64,000 nt of DNA from Candidatus Obscuribacter sp. (GTDB lineage Bacteria; Cyanobacteriota; Vampirovibrionia; Obscuribacterales; Obscuribacteraceae). Shown here in pieces: positions 52,781-59,597 of the stretch; position 1 is the stretch's first letter; the number at the start of each line of letters is the position of its first letter. Both the position numbers and the translations under genes were made by a program. The notes under the pieces are model-generated. The model did not search any database. It was not told the origin of the DNA and worked only from the letters and a program-made list of their open reading frames with translations. The stretch spans positions 44,229 to 108,228 of the forward strand of contig JADYXR010000065.1 in the NCBI GenBank assembly GCA_021772095.1. Direction: 5' to 3'.

Positions 52781-53896
52781 CAGCATAAACCAAAACGTGC
52801 TTCCAGAGCCCTTTTTGCTTTCGACGCCGATGTTGCCACCGTGCAACTCGACGATCGTTTTTGAAATTGCCAATCCGAGACCACTGCCGGTTTGCGATCG
52901 AGTGTCAGAGGAATCCAGCTGTTGAAATTTGACGAATACTTTCTCGAAGTCACCAGCGTCAATTCCTGGTCCCTGGTCGGTTACAGAGAACCGCATCATA
53001 CTGTCTTCTTGTTTTACCTTGACTGAGATTGTAGTATCTGCCGGGGAAAATTTGATCGCGTTTGATACCAGATTGACTAGAACTTGAGATATCCGATGAG
53101 GGTCGGCGAGGAATTGCTTTTGCCCGTCAGCATTGGTTTCTAGCTGAACATGCGCGCTGGCCGCCTGAGTCGAAAGAGAGTTTATTGCATCAGTAATAAG
53201 TTGTTTCGGATCAACCAGCGTCGTATTCAAACGCAATTTCCCGGACTCGATTTTCTTCATGTCGAGGATGTCGTCGACCAGCTTGAGCAGCCGCTCGGCG
53301 TTCTGTAATCCGATTCGAATCAGTCGCATCGCCGGTGGTGGCAGCTCGCCAGCCGATCCATCATCAATCAATCCGAGTGACGCGCGAATTGAACTCATCG
53401 GAGTGCGCAATTCGTGCGAAACCATCGAGTAAAATTCCGATACACGCCGCTCAGCCTCTAGTCTTGAGGTCACGTCGTTTTGGACGCCGATGTAGTTAAT
53501 GACTTTTCCACGTGCATCTCGCACCGGCGAAATACTCAGTTCGTTCCAGAAAAGTGCACCGTTCTTCTTGTAATTGCGGAGAGTAGCGACAAACGGAGCA
53601 CCCTCGTTTAATGCGGATCTCAGCACTTTGAGTTCAGGTTGATCGCGATCAGCGCCCTGAAGAAAGCGACAATTCTTTCCAAGAATTTCTTCCATCGGAT
53701 AGCCGGATAAATCAATAAATGCCTGGTTGGCATAAACAATCGGATTGTCCGGCAATAACGGATCGGTAATCACAATGCCGGTTCGCGCGGACGCCACCGC
53801 TTGCTCCAGGATCTGCAAACGGTCCGGTGAGTTAAGAAAAGAATCGAGGAATTCTTTTCCGGAATCTGTTTTTGACTTTGCCGGCTGGCTGTTCAT
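52760..53896 (-). CDS. LOV-domain blue-light sensor histidine kinase
   Basis: 378 residues, start with GGAGCGG upstream. The LOV domain (about 35-145) has the photoactive signature GKNCRFLQG with flavin-binding Cys 76, plus NYKKNGALFWNELSISPVRDARGKVINYIGVQNDVT including the Gln 139 that hydrogen-bonds FMN. The histidine-kinase core follows: H-box VSHELRTPMSSIRASL (His 161), N-box VLVNLVSNAIKFS, G1 VTDQGPGI, and G2 TGSGLGLAIS. No membrane helix, so it is a soluble light sensor. Blue light should form a Cys-flavin adduct and change kinase activity. The nearby OmpR-type regulator is a possible partner. Confidence 0.95.
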   Translation of the reverse strand: MNSQPAKSKTDSGKEFLDSFLNSPDRLQILEQAVASARTGIVITDPLLPDNPIVYANQAFIDLSGYPMEEILGKNCRFLQGADRDQPELKVLRSALNEGAPFVATLRNYKKNGALFWNELSISPVRDARGKVINYIGVQNDVTSRLEAERRVSEFYSMVSHELRTPMSSIRASLGLIDDGSAGELPPPAMRLIRIGLQNAERLLKLVDDILDMKKIESGKLRLNTTLVDPKQLITDAINSLSTQAASAHVQLETNADGQKQFLADPHRISQVLVNLVSNAIKFSPADTTISVKVKQEDSMMRFSVTDQGPGIDAGDFEKVFVKFQQLDSSDTRSQTGSGLGLAISKTIVELHGGNIGVESKKGSGSTFWFMLPMVPNE

Positions 53897-54198
53897 GCTA
53901 GTTACCGCTCCCGCCTATTTCTCACTTCTGTAAAATCAGTTGGCATTTCAAAATGCTGCGCCGTATAAACCCTTATTCTTCTTATGCGACATCCGAGCGG
54001 CGACCTCGCCAGATGCTCGCTGCCGTCGTTTGACGGCGTGCGGAAACTCCGCGTGATGCTTCCATATCGATTGGACCTGCACATTGTTCGTTCTGCTGCA
54101 TCTCGTTCCGTCCCCGGCAAGCCTCGCGTTATGCAATGCACCGATTGAACCCAGACATTGATTGGTCTGTTCCATCTCATTCGAGGCTTTGTTCCATC
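53897..54198. other. Spacer upstream of the LOV kinase
   Basis: About 300 bp. A short direct repeat of TTCCATCTCATT occurs at about 54169 and 54190. No gene seen. It separates the FAD-oxidoreductase stop from the kinase start, so the kinase may have its own promoter here. Confidence 0.4.
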
Positions 54199-55521
54199 TC
54201 ATTGGGCGCTCGATGAACTTGCGCCATCTGCACTGGCGGCACTGCTCTGCGAAGATGCGTGTGGCTGTGTGAGGGCGTTGCTCCGTGCAACGATGGCTTC
54301 TGCCACCATTCGTCCAGATTCCAGCGCGCCGTTGATGGATCCGGTACTCATGTGGTCTCCGCACACGAACGTTCCTGGGCGCACCTCATATTTTTGCGGA
54401 AGGAAATTCGTTGGCGGATTTTGGCGCGGCAAGGCGTGGTCGATGCGATAAGTTCGCAGGCGGCGCCAGTCCTTCACTTCAGAGCCGAACCAATCTTCGA
54501 GCTGCTCTCGCACGCTGGATTCCAGTGTGGCGTTGTCCGGGCGTGTTCCGATGACGGTGACGGATACCAGCGACTGGCCCTCAGGCGCATACGCTGCCGA
54601 GATGTTGCTGGGCACGCATAAATTGTTGATTGGTCCTTTGCCGTCTCCATTTAATAAAAGAGTTGGTTCTTCGATTGGCGGTTTACGCGCGGCGAAGTAC
54701 AGGCAGGTGGTCGAACGATCCGTCGGTTCCATGTCGATGTCGTACAGCAAATTTCCCAGCGATCTTCGGTTTGTCGCGAGCACCACGTATGGTGCGTTGA
54801 AAGTTTCGCCCTTGCCGACCACTACTTTATTGTCCGCAACTGCGGACACTTCAGTGTTCAGGTGAATATGCTCCATTCCTAGAGTCTGAGCTAATTGTTT
54901 GGGCAGTTCTTCCATGCCTAGCAGTGGAACCGCAGTGTCTCCTGCCGAAAACATACGAAACAGAAACGCGAATTTTCTGCTGCTGGTTTCAAGATGCGGT
55001 TCAAGAAAAATGCCACCAAAAAATGGGCGGAAAAACTGATCGATCATCGCATCGGAAAAGCCCTGCCCGCGTAGATATTCCAATGTTGTGGTTTCCGGCG
55101 CCGTCAAAGTTTGTTGGATGGTCTGTCCCATTAATGTCAGTCGCATGCGCGCAACATGCAACTTGTCGCTCAAATTTCCGATCGGCGACATTAAGGTCTC
55201 AAGAGCCTTTTCAGGTTCTCTAAACGGGTCGGAGATGCGATGGAATTTCCCATTCGACCGAACAAGCGCTCCCGGCGAATACTTCTGCAAATCTAGCTTG
55301 TCGTAATTAAACATTCTTTTTGCTTCCGGATAAGCCGTCAACAAAACCTGAAAGCCACGGTCGAGCAGAAACCCATCCACACTGTCAGTCCGGATTCTTC
55401 CGCCGACTGCATCGCCACCTTCGAAGATGACGTAGGAAATGTTGTGTTTCTTGAGATGCGCTGCACATGCCAGTCCCGCCAGACCGGCACCAACGATTAT
55501 TACCTCATGATTTCTGTTCAT
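54199..55521 (-). CDS. FAD-dependent oxidoreductase (amine oxidase/phytoene-desaturase-like)
   Basis: 440 residues. The N-terminal dinucleotide-binding fold VIIVGAGLAGLACAAHLKKHNISYVIFEGGDAVGGRIRTD is followed by the family continuation FLLDRGFQVLLTAYPEAKRMF. The C-terminal FAD site is GTFVCGDHMSTGSINGALESGRMVAEAIVARS. The tail is Ser/Ala-rich. Substrate unknown; relatives act on polyenes, amines or porphyrinogens. It sits between the LOV kinase and an epimerase of the TIGR01777 type on the same strand. The start follows a GAGGAGTTCGAG site. Confidence 0.9.
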   Translation of the reverse strand: MNRNHEVIIVGAGLAGLACAAHLKKHNISYVIFEGGDAVGGRIRTDSVDGFLLDRGFQVLLTAYPEAKRMFNYDKLDLQKYSPGALVRSNGKFHRISDPFREPEKALETLMSPIGNLSDKLHVARMRLTLMGQTIQQTLTAPETTTLEYLRGQGFSDAMIDQFFRPFFGGIFLEPHLETSSRKFAFLFRMFSAGDTAVPLLGMEELPKQLAQTLGMEHIHLNTEVSAVADNKVVVGKGETFNAPYVVLATNRRSLGNLLYDIDMEPTDRSTTCLYFAARKPPIEEPTLLLNGDGKGPINNLCVPSNISAAYAPEGQSLVSVTVIGTRPDNATLESSVREQLEDWFGSEVKDWRRLRTYRIDHALPRQNPPTNFLPQKYEVRPGTFVCGDHMSTGSINGALESGRMVAEAIVARSNALTQPHASSQSSAASADGASSSSAQ

Positions 55522-55623
55522 CTCGAACTCCTCGCGCGCTCCCGCTCTTCTTCACTCACACAGAGTCTCTCTATCTCTCTCGTACTCAGTCTTTTAGTTT
55601 CCAGATTTTGATCTTCAGCCGCT

Positions 55624-55755
55624 GGTACTCAGTCCTGAGTACTCAGCACCTAGTACTCAGTCCTCAGCCCTCAGTCCTCAGTCCTGGTCCTCAGTCCTTG
55701 GTCCTTGGTCCTCAGTCCCCTGGTCTCTCATCCTCTGAGTCTCTTAGTCTCTTGT
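55624..55755. repeat. CTCAGTC heptamer-type short repeat field
   Basis: Pyrimidine-rich sequence with many near-tandem copies of CTCAGTC (for example near 55627, 55655, 55671, 55678, 55689 and 55710) and variants CTCAGCC, TTGGTCC. It fills the gap between the epimerase stop and the FAD-oxidoreductase start. Heptanucleotide short repeats are well known in some Cyanobacteria. Confidence 0.75.
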
Positions 55756-55767
55756 TTTATATCAATT

Positions 55768-56667
55768 TCAATTGCCCTTAATCACATGACGAAGCGCGCC
55801 CTCTATCTCTGGATATTCAAAAACAAACCCAGCCGCCAGTAATTTCTTGGGCATCACCTGAGCGCTGGAAAGCAACAGTTCATCAGCCATTTCGCCAAGA
55901 AGCGTGCGCGCCATGAAAGCTGGCATCGGCATGATCGTTGGTCGGCTCAGCACCGCCCCTAGTGCCTTCGTAAAGGTGCTGTTCGGAACAGGTTCCGGCG
56001 CAGTCAAATTCACAGGGCCTGATACGCTGTCGTTCTCGACACAAAAAACAATCGCCTGCGCCACGTCATCTATCGATATCCAGCTCATGTATTGCCTGCC
56101 ATCGCCGACATTACCGCCTGCTCCCATCTGGAACGGCAACAACATTTTGCTGAGCGCACCACCTTTCGGTGACAGCGAAACCCCGATGCGCGCATTAACC
56201 ACACGTATCCCCGATTGTCTCGCCGGCGCGGTCGCTTCCTCCCACTCCTTGCAGAGTTCTGCCAAAAAACCATTGCCGACCGGACTGTTTTCGTCCAGCA
56301 CTTCTGAACCGCGATCGCCATAAAACCCAATCGCAGACGCGCACACCATGACCTTCGGCGGCGAATCAAGTTTCGCAATCGTCTCACTCAACAATGTGGT
56401 GCCTTTGATCCGACTCTCACGAATTTGCTTTTTCTTTTCGTCTGTCCATCGCCCTGAGGCGATGCTCTCGCCAGCCAAATGGATGAAGGCATCAATGCCT
56501 GTGAGGTCCCCGGTAACCTCGCCCGTCATCGGATTCCAAACAAAATCCGACGCCGTCGCGTCCTTTGCCGACCGCACCATCCGACTGACCTGATGCCCAT
56601 TCTTTTTCAGTCGCGGCGTGATCTCCGAACCGATTAGTCCTCGCGACCCACTGATTAATACATTCAT
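55768..56667 (-). CDS. NAD(P)-dependent epimerase, TIGR01777 (YfcH-like) family
   Basis: 299 residues from MNVLISGSRG (GGAGCTTCC as ribosome site; an ATG four codons earlier would lack one). The Rossmann opening MNVLISGSRGLIGSEITPRLKKNGHQV and the TIGR01777 features are present: DAFIHLAGESIASGRWTDEKKKQIRESRIKGTTLL, SAIGFYGDRG and RIGVSLSPKGGAL. A C-terminal DUF1731-like end (MPMPAFMARTLLGEMADELLLSSAQVMPKKLLAAGFVFEYPEIEGAL) follows. Molecular substrate unknown. In many bacteria relatives of this enzyme sit with flavoproteins and light or photo-oxidative-stress regulators, matching its neighbours here. Confidence 0.95.
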   Translation of the reverse strand: MNVLISGSRGLIGSEITPRLKKNGHQVSRMVRSAKDATASDFVWNPMTGEVTGDLTGIDAFIHLAGESIASGRWTDEKKKQIRESRIKGTTLLSETIAKLDSPPKVMVCASAIGFYGDRGSEVLDENSPVGNGFLAELCKEWEEATAPARQSGIRVVNARIGVSLSPKGGALSKMLLPFQMGAGGNVGDGRQYMSWISIDDVAQAIVFCVENDSVSGPVNLTAPEPVPNSTFTKALGAVLSRPTIMPMPAFMARTLLGEMADELLLSSAQVMPKKLLAAGFVFEYPEIEGALRHVIKGN

Positions 56668-56922
56668 TGGAAGCTCCATCGCGCAGCGTAATTGCGCCTA
56701 AGGATACACGAATTGCGCAATTTACTCTTAGCGCTCCTCGAATCTTTGCAGGTGGTTTTGCAGCATCTTTATTGATAGAACGAAACGATTGTTAATGCTG
56801 TTGTTGCTCGGACTAAACAATTTGATTCGATAAACCAGAATCCGATAGGAAAACCTCAATCGCCATTCCAATTATTCGATCCCAGCGGTGAATGTTAGGT
56901 GAACTATTTAAGCTAAAATAGT

Positions 56923-57092
56923 GTGGTTCGAGCGACGGAACGACAATGTCGTTCAAAGAACGAGGCGACAGTGTCGTTCGATCGAACAGGCGACAGTGTC
57001 GTTCGATCGAAGAGGCTACGTGTCGTTCGATCGAAGAGGCTAGGTGTCGTTCGATTGAAGAGGCTAGGTGTCGTTCGATTGAAGAGGCGACC
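56923..57092. repeat. 24-25-bp tandem array ending at a start codon
   Basis: Six clear units of 24-25 bp begin at 56948, 56973, 56998, 57022, 57046 and 57070, with a degenerate one at 56923. Each contains GTCGTTCGAT-CGAAGAGGC or a close variant, with the 10-bp palindrome TTCGATCGAA in units 2-4 and TTCGATTGAA in units 5-6. The last unit ends exactly at the ATG of the HAD gene (57093) and supplies its ribosome site AGAGGC. Confidence 0.9.
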
Positions 57093-57719
57093 ATGACTGA
57101 GATAAAAGCTGTATTGTTCGATTATGGAAATGTGCTCTGCATGCCGCAGGCTGCTTCAGATATGCAGCTGATGGCCGAATGTTTGGGGGTAAGTTTCGAG
57201 CGTGTTGAAACGTTGTACTGGCAGCTGCGCGATGAGTACGATATCGGCGAGTTGGACGGTCAAGCCTACTGGTCTCAAATCGCTGCAAAACTAGACATCA
57301 AACCGACCGCCGATCAATTGCTCAAGCTCATCGAACTCGACAATCTGAGCTGGACCAGACCCAATCCGGACATGGCAAAGTGGGCAGCAAAACTAACAAA
57401 GCATGGAATCAAAATCGCGATTTTATCAAACATGCCGATTTCGATCCGTGAGTACATGCGCGGCATAGACTGGCTTCCCACCTTCGATCACTACACCTTC
57501 TCATGCGACGTCAACGCCATCAAACCAGACGTAGCAATCTACCAACACTGCCTCACCGGTGTCGGGCACTCGCCCGAGAACACCCTGTTTATTGACGACC
57601 GCGAGGTCAACACAACCGCTGCCGCAGCGATCGGAATCAATAGTTTCGTTTTCACCACCGCCCGCGCCCTGCGCGAGTACGCCGAAACTACCGGTCTGCC
57701 TTCGGTTGAAACAACATAG
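57093..57719 (+). CDS. HAD-superfamily hydrolase (YihX-like)
   Basis: 208 residues from ATG 57093. HAD motif I is VLFDYGNVL (nucleophile Asp, D-x-G form as in YihX and related phosphatases), motif II LSNM, motif III the Lys in AIKPD, motif IV LFIDDREVNTTAA. A helical cap lies between motifs I and II. Substrate unknown; relatives are sugar-phosphate phosphatases or haloacid-type. An upstream in-frame ATG at 56946 would add 49 residues made of the CRSIEEAR-type octapeptide coded by the tandem array. That is unlikely but cannot be excluded. Confidence 0.92.
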   Translation: MTEIKAVLFDYGNVLCMPQAASDMQLMAECLGVSFERVETLYWQLRDEYDIGELDGQAYWSQIAAKLDIKPTADQLLKLIELDNLSWTRPNPDMAKWAAKLTKHGIKIAILSNMPISIREYMRGIDWLPTFDHYTFSCDVNAIKPDVAIYQHCLTGVGHSPENTLFIDDREVNTTAAAAIGINSFVFTTARALREYAETTGLPSVETT

Positions 57720-58279
57720 CATTGATCTCTGTGGATTTAACAGCTGAATTACCAATCGCGAAAAAAACGCTTGGGCTGTGTCTTTAGACGGGAAATTTTC
57801 TGTCGTGTGGGTGCTCCTATCATTACAATGATTTGTTGACTGGCTCGAGGTGTGACCGGAAACCCAGTGTTTTCGTAAAACAGAACAACCCTTCCCGCCC
57901 GAAACCCAGTGTTTTCGTTGCACCTTGGTTGAAGCAACAAATAGACAACACAAATCACTACCGATCAGAAACGCTCAAATTCACCTCAGGGACTGCCTTG
58001 AGCCGTTTCTCCAAAGTTAATGCTTTTTGCCCATCTGTTGATACAGTCGAAGGAAAATGCAGGTACCGAGCCGAACCAGCGACCCGGTCTAAAAAAAAAC
58101 TACAATGAATAGTAGCGCGCGTGCGGAAAAGGCAACGAGTGAAAACTAAGGCTGAGCCTCAATTTCACTCGTTGCGTACTGGCGCGCCTAAGATGCGATT
58201 TGCTCAGCACTTAATGAGGAATTGCGGCTCAGCACTCAGTGCGCGATTTGGCACACCATTCACGGAATGATTTGCGCAA
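57720..58279. other. Spacer with a second copy of the dispersed element
   Basis: 560 bp between convergent genes. Contains the doublet repeat at 57855-57952 and no supported gene. Confidence 0.5.
57855..57952. repeat. Dispersed doublet repeat element, copy 2
   Basis: ACCGGAAACCCAGTGTTTTCG (57855-57875) and CCCGAAACCCAGTGTTTTCG (57898-57917), followed by CACCTTGGTTGAAGCAAC and GACAACA. It matches the element at 6459-6565 in order and orientation. The second cores are identical over 20 bases. Confidence 0.75.
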
Positions 58280-58714
58280 TCAGCACTCGTTGACGAGCAG
58301 GCTGCCGCAGCGATCGACCATGGTCGTCAGAATCGGCAGCATCTCCTCGATCTCCAAGCCGCTGGCATTGATGATCTCGTCGTTGCTGACGTTGGCGCCA
58401 TAGAAGGTCTTATAGGCGAGCTCGTCTGCCGCCTGGTCGCGAATGAACTCGACCTGGGTGGTATCGAGGATGGTGCCTGCGACGTTGGTGGACGCCAGGG
58501 CGCTGAGACCTTCCGGAGAGTGACCGAAGTTGATCGTCAGGCTCTTGCACTGATTGCCGGCGTTGCTCATCAGGCGGGCGAGCATGTGCCGCCGGCTGAA
58601 GGCCGCCGAATCTTTGGGGTCGGGAAGTCGGCTCACGACCGCTTCCATCGACCTCAATCTCTCGAGGAGGAAGCGCAGACGACCAGCGAGCTGGATATAC
58701 TTTTCGGGTGTCAT
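58280..58714 (-). CDS. Hypothetical protein
   Basis: 144 residues, ribosome site AAAGGAAAC. Helical and soluble: YIQLAGRLRFLLERLRSMEAVVSRL, then DSAAFSRRHMLARLMSNAGNQCKSLTINFG, and a C-terminal EEMLPILTTMVDRCGSLLVNEC with two Cys. Not recognised. It lies alone between large spacers. Its style, with high GC and short length, is like the unknowns at 15500 and 62471. Confidence 0.62.
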   Translation of the reverse strand: MTPEKYIQLAGRLRFLLERLRSMEAVVSRLPDPKDSAAFSRRHMLARLMSNAGNQCKSLTINFGHSPEGLSALASTNVAGTILDTTQVEFIRDQAADELAYKTFYGANVSNDEIINASGLEIEEMLPILTTMVDRCGSLLVNEC

Positions 58715-59396
58715 TGGAACTGTTTCCTTTGTTGAGTTTGGACCCTCTGCATGGAGCGGAGGGATGCGGCAGGAAATTAATAGCGGCGTCCTGCGGAGAG
58801 AGAGATTCTAAGAATGCAGATTTCACAGCACCCAATTCAGCCCGTCCTCAGCCATTCAAGAAGACCGCATCAAGTCCGATCCAGGTTCCACATCGTGAGA
58901 TGGAGGAAGTGAGGATGTGGACGCTAAAGTGGCTCAGGGGTCGGGGTGGTGAATTGATAAAAAGAACCTATCCGTCTGGCTTTGTTACGCTCAAGAGATT
59001 TTGGTTTCTTTTCTCTAAACGTTACATACTGACTACTGGTGAGATTGCTTGAACTCGAGATTTCATGCGGGTTTATTAAAGCTCCCTGATTATGTCTCTT
59101 TTCTCTAGTAAGCGATTGTAAATCGACCTGAAGACTTAGCGCGAGCCGGATAATCCTTGAACGGGACACCCCTGTCCTCTGGCGTGTCGTTTCGCATGCG
59201 ATAACGGATAGTAGGCGAGACGCAAAAAGACAAGTTGCTCAACCCTTGCGGGGAAGAGCAACTTATCAATCACTGGTAATCGAGTCAGCCTGCGTTTCCG
59301 CGGGCGTAACATCAATCACAGATAACTTCCGCCTATGCGTCGCAAAGGCGATGATTATCCGTAAACGTGATACCAATGGTGGTGCGCGCAGCGTGC
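58715..59396. other. Gene-free spacer with terminator of the second FtsH operon
   Basis: About 680 bp with no supported gene. The terminator is at 59224-59264; the left end should hold the promoter of the 58280 gene. Confidence 0.5.
59224..59264 (-). terminator. Rho-independent terminator of the second FtsH operon
   Basis: On the minus strand AAGTTGCTC-tt-CCCC, loop GCAA, GGG-tt-GAGCAACTT is followed by GTCTTTTTGCG. It lies about 130 bp beyond the end of the small membrane-protein gene. Confidence 0.85.
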
Positions 59397-59597
59397 TCAG
59401 GTTTCCTTGAACACGATACCGATCGTGACCAGGAAGTTGAGCATGCCGTTGATCATGAAGAACGCGAGCCACTGATTGTCGACTGCGTAGTTTGCAGCCG
59501 TCAAAGAAGCGATGGTGATGACCAGCGTGATGCAGCCGCGGACGCGGTCGCTGATGCTGGCCAGACCCGATGGGTCAGGTTGGAACATCGGAATCAT
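59397..59597 (-). CDS. Small membrane protein overlapping the FtsH stop codon
   Basis: 66 residues. Its ATG shares one base with the TAA stop of ftsH (TAATG), so translation is coupled. Two hydrophobic helices: ITLVITIASLTAANYAV and QWLAFFMINGMLNFLVTIGIVF. The start is polar with Pro residues. Family not recognised. By position it may be a membrane adaptor or inhibitor for the FtsH protease; not proven. Confidence 0.75.
   Translation of the reverse strand: MIPMFQPDPSGLASISDRVRGCITLVITIASLTAANYAVDNQWLAFFMINGMLNFLVTIGIVFKET

Noticed and set aside
56923..57092. CRISPR array
   Set aside because: The repeats are directly tandem without unique spacers, and no cas gene is present. The same reasoning excludes the 22-bp array at 6031.
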